A stretch of 13,251 nucleotides of DNA from an uncultured Collinsella sp. (GCA_902494605.1 CABUUG010000040.1:1-13251), one strand, 5' to 3'; positions 1 to 6,368 are shown, counted from the first letter of the stretch. Numbers and translations: made by a program. Notes: a model not told the origin generated them from the sequence alone.

Positions 1-1
1 C

Positions 2-631
2 GACGCCTGGCTCATGGCCATCGACAAGCCCGCTGGCATGATCGTCCACGGCGACGGCACCGGCGAGCGCACGCTCACCGACTACGCCAGCGACCTGCTG
101 CTGGCGATGGGCGACGGCTTTGCCGCGACCGACATGCAGCCGCTTAACCGCCTGGACCGCGACACCACCGGCGTGGTGCTGTTCTCGCTCGACAAGCAGA
201 CGCAGCCCGCCTTTGACCAGATGGTGATCGACCACGCCTTCGAAAAGCACTATCTGGCGCTGGCCGAGGGCAAGATCGACTGGAACGAAAAGCTCATCGA
301 CAAGCCCATCGCCCGCGACCGCCACGACAGCCGAAAGATGCGCGTCGGCGCCAGCGGCAAGCCGTCTCAAACGCGCGTGAAGGTGCTCAAGCGTCTTAAG
401 AGCCGTCGTGGCCTGCCCACGCGCTCGTATATCGATGTCGAGCTGCTCACCGGCCGCAAACACCAAATCCGTGTGCACCTGGCAAGCGAGCGCCATCCCC
501 TGGTTGGCGACGACCTGTACGGCACGCCGCGTCCTTGCGGCCTCATGCTCCATGCCCACAGCGTGTCCTTTACGCATCCCGTAACCGGCGAGCACATCTA
601 CATCGAAGCCCCCTGCCCCTGGGAACCCTAA
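2..631 (+). CDS. RluA-family RNA pseudouridine synthase (5' end outside window)
   Basis: Converts specific uridines in rRNA or tRNA to pseudouridine in the cytoplasm. The reading frame is open from base 2 and the first readable residues (DAWLMAIDKPAG) already match the conserved N-terminal part of the catalytic domain. The first ATG at 14 is therefore internal and the gene starts upstream of the window. The motif NRLDRDTTG carries the catalytic aspartate (RLD) of the RluA family. Later blocks (EKHYLAL, TGRKHQIRVHLA, HPLVGDDLYG, LMLHA) are the usual RluA core motifs. The stop is TAA at 629-631, immediately followed by a hairpin with a TTTT tail that could terminate it. Whether an S4 RNA-binding domain lies upstream, and which RNA is the target, cannot be told from this part. 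Family assignment is firm; the substrate is unknown. Confidence 0.93.
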   Translation, partial: DAWLMAIDKPAGMIVHGDGTGERTLTDYASDLLLAMGDGFAATDMQPLNRLDRDTTGVVLFSLDKQTQPAFDQMVIDHAFEKHYLALAEGKIDWNEKLIDKPIARDRHDSRKMRVGASGKPSQTRVKVLKRLKSRRGLPTRSYIDVELLTGRKHQIRVHLASERHPLVGDDLYGTPRPCGLMLHAHSVSFTHPVTGEHIYIEAPCPWEP

Positions 632-669
632 ACCACCACAATGGGGACAGGCACCTTTGTGGTGGTTTT
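631..669. repeat. GGGGACAG-loop hairpin repeat, copy 1 (possible terminator)
   Basis: An 11-bp perfect stem AACCACCACAA (631-641) pairs with TTGTGGTGGTT (657-667), with a 15-nt loop containing TGGGGACAGG. It is followed on the plus strand by TTTT (666-669), so it can act as an intrinsic terminator for the pseudouridine synthase that ends at 631. A second copy lies at 770-810, differing by one extra CA in the loop. Confidence 0.85.
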
Positions 670-699
670 GCCGCAATGGCTCAGCCGCGGTCCCAAAAC

Positions 700-756
700 G
701 TCTCGATCTGTAACAGTAACTCGGCAAAATCGGCCCCAGATGTTACAGATCGAGAC
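700..756. repeat. 16-bp perfect inverted repeat between the two GGGGACAG hairpins
   Basis: Bases 700-715 (GTCTCGATCTGTAACA) are the exact reverse complement of 741-756, with a 25-nt spacer. The element sits symmetrically between two direct copies of the GGGGACAG-loop hairpin in the gap between two convergent genes. It may belong to a dispersed repeat family; I cannot confirm its copy number here. Neither arm is followed by a long T run, so it is not an obvious terminator. Confidence 0.85.
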
Positions 757-769
757 AAAGGAACGGCGT

Positions 770-810
770 AACCACCACAATGGGGACACAGGCACCTTTG
801 TGGTGGTTTT
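770..810. repeat. GGGGACAG-loop hairpin repeat, copy 2
   Basis: Same stem as copy 1: AACCACCACAA at 770-780 pairs with TTGTGGTGGTT at 798-808. The loop is 17 nt because of an additional CA (GGGGACACAGG instead of GGGGACAGG). It lies 17 nt beyond the stop of the minus-strand repressor gene and has TTTT on the plus strand. On the minus strand there is no T tail, so as a terminator it would act on plus-strand transcription only. Confidence 0.85.
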
Positions 811-825
811 GGCCTTGTCCCGTCG

Positions 826-1572
826 CTAGACCGTGATGACGTTATCCATCGCCCGATACTTGGCGGGGACCTCACCTGCGGTAATAATCGTTGCGTCGCG
901 GAAGTCCGCGAACTTAACGGGCGCCACCATGCCAAATTTACTGGCGTCCGAGATTACGAAGCGTTTGGCGGTATGGCGCATCGAGATACGCTTGACCTGC
1001 GCTTCCTCGATATCCGGTGTGGTGAGACCTTGCTCGGCGGCGATGCCATTGGAACCCCAAAAGCCGCAGTTGAAGTTATAGCGGTCCAGAGTTGCCAAGG
1101 CATCGGGACCGACGAGCGCCTCGGTCTCGGGCTTGAGCTCGCCGCCCAGCACCACGGTGCGCATACCACGCAGGGCGAGATGCTGAGCATGGAGCACGGA
1201 ATCGGTCACATAGGTGACACCCTCAAGGCGCGGAAGATGCTCGATGAGCTTGAGGGTCGTGGAGCCCGAATCGATATACACAAAGCTATCGGGCTCCAAC
1301 AGGGCCGCCGCACGGGCGCAGATACGCTCCTTGTCATCGTTATGGAGATCACTGCGCTCGCTGATCGTCAGGTCGCGCGTCACGTGCGCGCGCAACAGAC
1401 TCGTCGCGCCTCCGTGCACCTTGGCGATACGGTGCGCGCGGTCGAGCGTTTGCAAGTCACGGCGAATGGTGGACGGTGTCACGCCCAGGGTCTCGGCAAG
1501 CTCCGGCACGGTAACCGAGCCAGCCTGCTGCACCATTGACACGATCGCGTTGAGCCTATCTTCCGCAAGCAT
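826..1572 (-). CDS. DeoR/GlpR-family transcriptional repressor
   Basis: A 248-residue DNA-binding regulator of usual length for the DeoR family. Residues about 1-60 form the DeoR winged helix-turn-helix, with the hallmark stretch GVTPSTIRRDLQTLD (30-44) and the wing KVHGGA (51-56). The remainder is the DeoRC sensor domain, recognisable from YIDSGSTTLKLIEHL, the phosphosugar-binding signature of the family. Family knowledge suggests a repressor released by a sugar phosphate; the ligand is not deducible. The gene begins 3 nt after the stop of the upstream oxidoreductase, and its Shine-Dalgarno (GAGGAGGA) lies inside that gene's last codons (Glu-Glu-Glu), so the two are translationally linked. 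It likely controls its own operon. It converges with the pseudouridine synthase. Confidence 0.93.
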   Translation of the reverse strand: MLAEDRLNAIVSMVQQAGSVTVPELAETLGVTPSTIRRDLQTLDRAHRIAKVHGGATSLLRAHVTRDLTISERSDLHNDDKERICARAAALLEPDSFVYIDSGSTTLKLIEHLPRLEGVTYVTDSVLHAQHLALRGMRTVVLGGELKPETEALVGPDALATLDRYNFNCGFWGSNGIAAEQGLTTPDIEEAQVKRISMRHTAKRFVISDASKFGMVAPVKFADFRDATIITAGEVPAKYRAMDNVITV

Positions 1573-1575
1573 CGC

Positions 1576-2655
1576 TTACTCCTCCTCGGGGTACACGACT
1601 CCCCAATCGGCGCGGAGCTCGGTCATCAGCTCCATAACATCGGAAGCATAGCCCAGAAGCTCGCGCTTCGAATCATCGCCGGCGACGGCCTTCTCCAGGT
1701 CGGCCATCTCGTAGCACAGAGCGTAGGCCTCGGTGCCAGCGTGGACCTCCTCGCGGTAGCCGTCCGCAGTCCACACGATGGTCGCGTGGTCGGCACGCGG
1801 ATACTCGTTAACCTCGATATAGCACTTGTCGAAGCTGATGACCGAGCGCTTTGGCTGCTTGGAGTGGAGCGTAAGGCTCACGACGCCCAGCTGCTGCTCG
1901 GCGTTACGGCAAACAATGCCACCCGCGACGTCAACGCCAGTCTCACAGGTGTTGCCCAGAGACACGACCTCCGCGGGCTGGCTGGCCATAAACAGGCGCA
2001 TGACGGACAGGGCATACACGCCAATGTCGAGCATGGCGCCGCCGGCAAGACTACGGTTGTAGAAGCGGTTGGTCAGGTCGCCGTACTCCTTATAGCTGCC
2101 AAAGTTGAGCTGGGCGAGGTTCATCCGGCCAAAGTCGCCCGCATCCATGCGACGGCGCAGCTCCTGATACAGCGGCATGTGAAGCACCGTGGTGGCGTCC
2201 ATAAGGACCACGTTATGCTCGTCGGCGATGGCACGGGCCTCGTCGAGCTCGACAGAGTTGAGGGTAATGGCCTTCTCGCAGAGCACGTGCTTGCCGGCGG
2301 CCAGCGCGGCACGCAGATAGGTGATATGCGTGTTGTGCGGCGTGGTGATATAGACGGCATCGATGTCCGGATCGGCGTAGAGGTCCTCAACCGTTTCATA
2401 GACCTTCTCGACGCCATACTGCTCGGCAAAAGCCTGAGCCTTGGACAGCGTACGGTTGGCGACACCCGCGAGCTTGCGGCCGGCCAGAGCGAGGGACTGG
2501 GCCATTTGGTTGGCGATAACGCCGCAACCGATCACGGCCCAGCGGAGCTCAGGGGCCGTAAAGATATCATCGGGGAACGGCCGATCCTGGACCGAGGCAA
2601 ACGCCGCCTTTGCGGCTGCCTCGGCGTCGAGCGGAGCCTGTTTGTAATCTGCCAT
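1576..2655 (-). CDS. Gfo/Idh/MocA-family NAD(P)-dependent oxidoreductase
   Basis: A 359-residue cytoplasmic dehydrogenase of the family that oxidises or reduces sugars, inositols and related alcohols. The Rossmann nucleotide motif is VIGCGVIA (41-48). The catalytic-loop motif is CEKAIT (126-131), with E127-K128 matching the EKP motif but Ala in place of Pro. The C-terminal alpha/beta domain is seen in AGGAMLDIGVYAL. An N-terminal extension of about 36 residues precedes the Rossmann fold. Start ATG at 2655 is supported by AGGAGG at 2662-2667 with 6-nt spacing. The downstream DeoR-type gene suggests induction by a sugar phosphate, so the substrate may be a sugar or polyol; no transporter or kinase accompanies it. 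Family sure, substrate unknown. Confidence 0.93.
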   Translation of the reverse strand: MADYKQAPLDAEAAAKAAFASVQDRPFPDDIFTAPELRWAVIGCGVIANQMAQSLALAGRKLAGVANRTLSKAQAFAEQYGVEKVYETVEDLYADPDIDAVYITTPHNTHITYLRAALAAGKHVLCEKAITLNSVELDEARAIADEHNVVLMDATTVLHMPLYQELRRRMDAGDFGRMNLAQLNFGSYKEYGDLTNRFYNRSLAGGAMLDIGVYALSVMRLFMASQPAEVVSLGNTCETGVDVAGGIVCRNAEQQLGVVSLTLHSKQPKRSVISFDKCYIEVNEYPRADHATIVWTADGYREEVHAGTEAYALCYEMADLEKAVAGDDSKRELLGYASDVMELMTELRADWGVVYPEEE

Positions 2656-3000
2656 GATGTGCCTCCTGAGTCATCGGAAGTCCTTCATTTCAACAACCTT
2701 ATAATCGCACAAATACGCGCACATTTGCTTGTGTTTGCGTGTTTATTTGCTTATCGGTCATTATTTAACCATAGTTAGCAGATATTTGCGCGGCCATGCG
2801 CATCATCGCGCAAGACTCTGCGCGTAAATGCGCATGTGACAATCCTTGTGAAACATATAGAGGCGGAGCACCAAAGCCCTAAAGACAGAGCCAGCTGTAT
2901 TACTTCACCCCTCTGGGGGCACCAGACATCGAAGGACTGTCCCTAGGTGCCGCTTTCGTTGAAGCCTATCCTAGATGGCCAGATATACAGATCTAAAGAC
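2656..3000 (-). promoter_or_regulatory. Upstream region of the oxidoreductase-repressor operon
   Basis: No gene is visible here. The near part (2690-2840) is AT-rich, with three TTTGC repeats at 2724-2728, 2734-2738 and 2746-2750 (GCAAA on the transcribed strand, spaced 10 and 12 bp), which resembles the direct-repeat operators of DeoR-type regulators. A poor -10-like TTATAA lies at 2699-2704 without a convincing -35. Farther out lie a 28-bp dyad (2786-2813) and a second ATGCGCAT palindrome (2828-2835). Between 2841 and 3000 I see only an imperfect inverted pair, GGCACC (2918-2923) and GGTGCC (2946-2951), and no ORF of note. The operator and promoter calls are inference. Confidence 0.45.
2786..2813. 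promoter_or_regulatory. 28-bp symmetric dyad, candidate operator
   Basis: Outer arms TTGCGCG (2786-2792) and CGCGCAA (2807-2813) are perfect inverted repeats. Exactly in the centre is the palindrome ATGCGCAT (2796-2803), with 3 nt on each side separating it from the arms. The same octamer recurs at 2828-2835. The dyad is about 130 bp upstream of the oxidoreductase start. This geometry suits a dimeric regulator; which one is unknown. Confidence 0.5.
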
Positions 3001-3105
3001 CGTCCCCATCAACTAGCCGTTTAAGAACGTCCCCAACGACTAGTCATTTATGTCTGTCCCCAATGAGTGCAATCACTCATTTAAGTCTGTCCCCAATGAG
3101 TGGGG
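3001..3105. repeat. Tandem array of GTCCCC-loop hairpins (27/27/33-bp spacing)
   Basis: GTCCCCA recurs at 3002, 3029, 3056 and 3089. Between copies lie hairpins with differing stems but loops of exactly 13 nt ending in GTCCCC: CTAGCCGTT (3013-3021) with AACGACTAG (3035-3043); TCATT (3044-3048) with AATGA (3062-3066); CACTCATT (3074-3081) with AATGAGTG (3095-3102). The CACTCATT arm can alternatively pair with AATGAGTG at 3062-3069 over a CAAT loop. Loop consensus is close to TAAGTCTGTCCCC. The loop end CTGTCCCC is the complement of the GGGGACAG loop in the repeats at 631-808. Confidence 0.8.
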
Positions 3106-3111
3106 ATAGAA

Positions 3112-3145
3112 AAAGGCCCGGATGCCGTGGGGCATCCGGGCCTTT
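3112..3145 (-). terminator. Strong intrinsic terminator of the ribosomal protein cluster
   Basis: A 15-bp perfect stem, AAAGGCCCGGATGCC (3112-3126) with 3131-3145, and a 4-nt loop. On the minus strand the stem runs into five T (A at 3110-3114 on the plus strand). It lies 27 nt past the L24 stop and ends the cluster. The plus-strand tail is only TTTG, so it is mainly a minus-strand terminator. A small hairpin GCAAC (3150-3154)/GTTGC (3160-3164) lies just before it. Confidence 0.93.
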
Positions 3146-3171
3146 GCTAGCAACTTGCTGTTGCGGGCAGC

Positions 3172-3477
3172 TTAGAACTTGTGGCCGCACTTCTTGCAGA
3201 CGCGCAGCTTGTTCTTGCCGTCCTTCTCGTGACCGACGCGGGTAACCTTACCGCACTCGGGGCAAACGAGATTGACGTTGGAGGCGTCGATAGGAGCCTC
3301 CTGCGAAACGATGCCGCCCTGCTGGTTGGCAGCGTTGGGCTTGACGGCCTTCTTGACGACCGAAACGCCCTCGACAACGACCTTGTTCTCGGCGGGGAGA
3401 GCACGCAGGACAACGCCCTGCTTGCCGCGATCCTTACCAGAGAGAACCTGGACCTTATCGCCCTTCTTGATATACAT
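3172..3477 (-). CDS. rplX: 50S ribosomal protein L24
   Basis: A 101-residue protein of the large subunit that binds 23S rRNA early in assembly. The N-terminal KOW motif is KKGDKVQVLSGKDRGKQGVV (4-23), followed by the family's core including KVVVEGVSVVKKAVKP. The C-terminus has CPEC (73-76) and CKKC (94-97), the zinc-ribbon-like tail found in many Actinobacterial and Firmicute L24 proteins. Start ATG is preceded by GGGGAG. It is 13 nt downstream of L14. In most bacteria L5 follows, but here the terminator comes 27 nt after the stop, making L24 the last gene of the cluster. Confidence 0.97.
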   Translation of the reverse strand: MYIKKGDKVQVLSGKDRGKQGVVLRALPAENKVVVEGVSVVKKAVKPNAANQQGGIVSQEAPIDASNVNLVCPECGKVTRVGHEKDGKNKLRVCKKCGHKF

Positions 3478-3490
3478 ATATCTCCCCTAA

Positions 3491-3859
3491 CTACAGGGTC
3501 TCGGGAGCGAGCGAGACGATCTTCATGTACTTCTTGTCACGAAGCTCGCGAGCGACGGGCCCGAAGATACGGGTGCCGACGGGCGAACCATCGTTGTTGA
3601 TGACAACGCAGGCGTTCTCATCAAAGCGAATGTAGGAGCCATCCTTGCGGCGGATCTCCTTAACGGTGCGAACGACGACGCAACGGACAACGTCCTTCTT
3701 CTTGACGTTGGCGCCAGGGGTAGCCTCCTGGACAGCACCGATGAACACATCGCCGATGCCTGCATAACGACGCTTGGAACCGCCAAGCACCTTGATGCAG
3801 CGAATCTTGCGAGCGCCGGAGTTGTCGGCGACGTTCAGCATGGTTTGCATCTGAATCAT
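3491..3859 (-). CDS. rplN: 50S ribosomal protein L14
   Basis: A 122-residue protein of the subunit interface, contacting the 16S rRNA side and 23S rRNA. Length is exactly the family norm, and typical blocks are visible: MIQMQTMLNVADNSGARK at the N-terminus, GDVFIGAVQEATP, and the C-terminal GTRIFGPVARELR. Start ATG at 3859 has GGAGGAA 9 nt upstream. It is separated from S17 by 118 nt of structured sequence, unusually long for this cluster. That gap coincides with the classical boundary between the S10 and spc operons, so L14 probably has its own control. Confidence 0.98.
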   Translation of the reverse strand: MIQMQTMLNVADNSGARKIRCIKVLGGSKRRYAGIGDVFIGAVQEATPGANVKKKDVVRCVVVRTVKEIRRKDGSYIRFDENACVVINNDGSPVGTRIFGPVARELRDKKYMKIVSLAPETL

Positions 3860-3977
3860 GGTAGATGTTCCTCCGAACTAAGAACCGAAGAGAGGTGCGC
3901 AGCCTTTATACGGCCCGTGGTATGCAAGCCAGGCATACGCACATCTTCGGAAACGTACAAGTCGTAAGAGCGACTGC
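3860..3977 (-). promoter_or_regulatory. Structured L14 leader: candidate three-way-junction RNA
   Basis: On the minus strand the leader can fold into an outer stem CCGAAGA/TCTTCGG (3944-3950 with 3885-3891) and then GTGCG/CGCAC (3938-3942 with 3895-3899). Inside are two hairpins, TATGC/GCATA (3933-3937 with 3921-3925, 7-nt loop) and GCC/GGC (3912-3914 with 3902-3904). The outer stem ends about 10 nt before the L14 Shine-Dalgarno. Next to the S17 stop there is a further hairpin AGTCG/CGACT (3960-3964/3971-3975). The sequence TATAAA inside the second hairpin loop could instead be a -10 element, though no good -35 is seen. Confidence 0.55.
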
Positions 3978-4238
3978 TTATTTAGCGCGCTCGACGACCT
4001 CGATGAGGCGCCAACGCTTCATCTTGGACATAGGACGGGTCTCCATAACGCGGACGGTATCGCCCACGCCAGCCGTGCACTCCTCGTCGTGAGCGTGCAG
4101 CTTCTTGGAGCTGGTCATCATCTTGCCGTACTTGGGGTGACGCTTGCGCTCGGTGATGGTGACAACAATGGTCTTGGCACCGGAGACGGAGGTAACGACA
4201 CCCGTACGGACCTTACGCGAGTTACGCGAATCAGTCAT
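3978..4238 (-). CDS. rpsQ: 30S ribosomal protein S17
   Basis: An 86-residue primary 16S rRNA-binding protein of the small subunit. Characteristic OB-fold sequences are seen: TGVVTSVSGAKTIVVTITERKRHPKYGK, here followed by the KKLHAHDEE block and GDTVRVMETRPMSKMKRWRL. Length matches the family. Start ATG has AAGGAG upstream. It follows L29 after 16 nt. It is the last gene before the long structured gap ahead of L14. Confidence 0.98.
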   Translation of the reverse strand: MTDSRNSRKVRTGVVTSVSGAKTIVVTITERKRHPKYGKMMTSSKKLHAHDEECTAGVGDTVRVMETRPMSKMKRWRLIEVVERAK

Positions 4239-4254
4239 GTTCTCTCCTTAGGTC

Positions 4255-4470
4255 CTACTCGGCGACAGCGGACTTCTCCGCTGCGATCTCGCGGGCGCGC
4301 TGCTCCGTGAGGACGCGAGCGATGTCCTTCTTCACGGTGTTGACGCGAGCGGTGTTGTCCAGCTGGCTGGTGGCCATCTGGAAACGAAGGTTAAAGAGCT
4401 CGGCGCGCATTTCCTTCAGCTTCTCAACGAGCTGAGCGTCCGAGAGCTCACGAATCTCTGCGGGCTTCAT
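4255..4470 (-). CDS. rpmC: 50S ribosomal protein L29
   Basis: A 71-residue helical hairpin protein near the peptide exit tunnel; in other bacteria it forms part of the docking site for trigger factor and SRP. The motifs EIRELSDAQLVEKLKEMRAELFNLRFQ and NTARVNTVKKDIARVLTE are typical. Its ATG overlaps the L16 stop by one base (TAATG), with the Shine-Dalgarno GGAGGAG inside the end of L16, indicating translational coupling. A short Ala/Glu-rich tail extends slightly beyond the minimal family length. Confidence 0.97.
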   Translation of the reverse strand: MKPAEIRELSDAQLVEKLKEMRAELFNLRFQMATSQLDNTARVNTVKKDIARVLTEQRAREIAAEKSAVAE

Positions 4471-4973
4471 TAGTTCTCCTCCTTGGCGGCGGCGGCGTCC
4501 TCAGCAGCCCACTTGGCCTCGAGAGCGGCCTCCTCAGCCATCTCCTTCTCGATGCGCTGCTCAGCGTTCTTAGCAGCAACAATCTTGGTCTTGATGGGGA
4601 GCTTGTGCTGCGCAAGACGCAGAGCCTCGCGAGCGACCTCCTCGGGAACACCCTTGACCTCGAACATGATGCGGCCGGGCTTGACGACGGCCACCCACTC
4701 CTCGGGGTTACCCTTACCAGAACCCATGCGAGTCTCGGCAGGCTTCTTGGTGATGGGCTTATCGGGGAAGATCGTGATGTAGACACGACCGCCACGCTTC
4801 ATGTAGCGGGTCATGGCAATACGAGCGGCCTCGATCTGACGGTTGGTGATCCAATGGGCCTCGAGAGCCTGGATACCAAACTCGCCGAAATGCAGCTCGG
4901 TATTACCCTTGGCCTGGCCCTTCATGGAGCCACGCTGCACCTTGCGGTGAAGAATACGCTTAGGGGCAAGCAC
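4470..4973 (-). CDS. rplP: 50S ribosomal protein L16 with C-terminal extension
   Basis: A 167-residue large-subunit protein next to the peptidyl transferase centre and A-site tRNA. Core motifs are MLAPKRILHRKVQRG at the start, GNTELHFGEFGIQA, MGSGKGNPEEWVAVVKPGR and the terminal LPIKTKIV at about 125-132. Known L16 proteins usually end around residue 137-140; here some 30 further Ala/Glu/Lys residues follow, probably a charged helix at the ribosome surface. The start codon is GTG (4971-4973), overlapping the S3 TAG stop by one base, with GGAGGGG upstream inside S3. Confidence 0.97.
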   Translation of the reverse strand: MLAPKRILHRKVQRGSMKGQAKGNTELHFGEFGIQALEAHWITNRQIEAARIAMTRYMKRGGRVYITIFPDKPITKKPAETRMGSGKGNPEEWVAVVKPGRIMFEVKGVPEEVAREALRLAQHKLPIKTKIVAAKNAEQRIEKEMAEEAALEAKWAAEDAAAAKEEN

Positions 4974-5683
4974 TACTGACCCCTCCTCTCGGAGTTACGA
5001 CGACGAGGACGGGAAGAGCCCTCGAGTGCAGGGTTGGGAACAGGCTGGCCCGGGAGCTTCTCGCCCAGGTAAATCCAGACCTTCACGCCGCAAGCGCCCA
5101 TGGTGGTGCTGGCGACAGCCGTGCCGTAGTCGATCTTGGCACGGAGGGTGTGCAGAGGCACGCGACCCTCGCGGTACCACTCACGACGGCCCATCTCGGC
5201 ACCGCCGAGACGACCGGAGCACTGGATACGGATGCCCTTAGCGCCGGCCTTGCGGGCGGACTGGACAGCCTTGCGCATAGCGCGACGGAAGGCAACGCGG
5301 CCCTCGAGCTGCTCGGCGATAGACTGAGCAACGAGGTTGGCGTCGAGCTCGGGGCGCTTGATCTCGACAACGTCGACGGAGAGCTGGCCCTTGGAGACGC
5401 CAGCGACCTTCTCGAGCTCGGTACGGAGGGTATCGATCTCGGCACCCTTCTTACCGATGACAACGCCGGGGCGAGCAGTGAGGATGATGACCTTCACCTT
5501 GTCGCCAGCGCGCTCGATCTCGACGCGGGAGACAGCTGCGCGGGAAAGACGCTTCTCGAGGTACTTACGAATCTCGAGATCGTTACCGAGGGTCTTAGCG
5601 TAATCCTTCTCTGCGAACCAGCGGGAGCGCCAGTTCTCGGTGATGCCAAGACGGAAGCCGGTGGGGTAGACTTTCTGACCCAT
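4973..5683 (-). CDS. rpsC: 30S ribosomal protein S3
   Basis: A 236-residue protein of the 30S head at the mRNA entry channel. The N-terminus MGQKVYPTGFRLGI is diagnostic. The type II KH domain carries VVIGKKGAEI with GKKG at 77-80. The C-terminal domain contains GRLGGAEMGRREWYREGRVPLHTLRA. A basic Arg-rich tail ends the protein. An AAAGGAGG Shine-Dalgarno lies about 11 nt upstream of the ATG, overlapping the end of L22 (6-nt gap between the genes). The stop TAG is shared by one base with the L16 GTG start. Confidence 0.98.
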   Translation of the reverse strand: MGQKVYPTGFRLGITENWRSRWFAEKDYAKTLGNDLEIRKYLEKRLSRAAVSRVEIERAGDKVKVIILTARPGVVIGKKGAEIDTLRTELEKVAGVSKGQLSVDVVEIKRPELDANLVAQSIAEQLEGRVAFRRAMRKAVQSARKAGAKGIRIQCSGRLGGAEMGRREWYREGRVPLHTLRAKIDYGTAVASTTMGACGVKVWIYLGEKLPGQPVPNPALEGSSRPRRRNSERRGQ

Positions 5684-5689
5684 ACAGCT

Positions 5690-6061
5690 TTACGCCTCCT
5701 TTCGAGGAGCAACGACGACGGTGATGTGGGAAGTACGCTTCAGAATGCGAGAAGCGGAACCCTTGGCGCGGGGACGGATGCGCTTAAGCGTCGGACCCTC
5801 GTCAACATAGGCAGCGGCGACAACCAGGTTGTCGGCACGCAGACCGTTGTTGTTCTCGGCGTTCGCAACGGCGGAACGGAGAACCTTCTCGACATCCACG
5901 GCGACGGCGCGGTCGCAGAAGTGGAGGATGTCGAAGGCCTGAGCGACAGGCTTGCGGCGGATCAGATCGACCACCAGGCGGGCCTTGCTGGGGGAAACAC
6001 GCACGTACTTAGCGACGGCGCGAACCTCGGTGGCCTCAGTTTCAATAGACTTAGTTGCCAT
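5690..6061 (-). CDS. rplV: 50S ribosomal protein L22
   Basis: A 123-residue protein whose hairpin loop lines the nascent-peptide tunnel. Family motifs include KYVRVSPSKARLVVDLIRRK, AFDIL, KVLRSAVANAENN and GPTLKRIRPRAKGSASRILKRTSHITVVV. Residues 2-13 (Glu/Thr-rich) form a short N-terminal extension over the minimal family. An AGGGGG sequence stands about 10 nt upstream of the ATG. S19 precedes it by 14 nt and S3 follows after 6 nt. Confidence 0.98.
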   Translation of the reverse strand: MATKSIETEATEVRAVAKYVRVSPSKARLVVDLIRRKPVAQAFDILHFCDRAVAVDVEKVLRSAVANAENNNGLRADNLVVAAAYVDEGPTLKRIRPRAKGSASRILKRTSHITVVVAPRKEA

Positions 6062-6075
6062 TTACGGTTAACCCC

Positions 6076-6336
6076 CTATTTGGCCTTGTGGCCACGGAAC
6101 GTACGAGTCGGCGCGAACTCGCCGAGCTTGTGACCAACCATGGACTCGGTAACATACACGGGCACATGCTTGCGGCCGTCGTGGACGGCGATGGTGTGAC
6201 CAACCATCTCGGGGAAGATGGTGGACGCGCGGGACCAGGTCTTCACGACGTCCTTCTTGCCAGCCTCGTTCATCGCGGTGATACGCGAGAGAAGGCGAGT
6301 CTCCACGAACGGGCCCTTTTTGAGACTTCTGCTCAT
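6076..6336 (-). CDS. rpsS: 30S ribosomal protein S19
   Basis: An 86-residue protein of the 30S head that contacts 16S rRNA and L5 or tRNA across the interface. The signature is unmistakable: MSRSLKKGPFVE at the start, TWSRASTIFPEMVGHTIAVH in the middle, GHKLGEFAPTRTFRGH at the end. AGGAG stands 9 nt before the ATG. It lies 32 nt after L2 and 14 nt before L22. Confidence 0.98.
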   Translation of the reverse strand: MSRSLKKGPFVETRLLSRITAMNEAGKKDVVKTWSRASTIFPEMVGHTIAVHDGRKHVPVYVTESMVGHKLGEFAPTRTFRGHKAK

Positions 6337-6368
6337 AAGTGCTTTCTCCTAAAACTCGGTATCCGAAA

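Noticed and set aside
2700..2705. Perfect TATAAT on the plus strand
   Set aside because: No -35 at suitable distance and no plus-strand gene downstream; it is likely part of the AT-rich minus-strand promoter region.
3001..3105. CRISPR-like array suggested by GTCCCC at 27/27/33-bp spacing
   Set aside because: The repeated core is only about 8-13 nt, the intervening sequences are inverted arms rather than unique spacers, and no cas gene is present.
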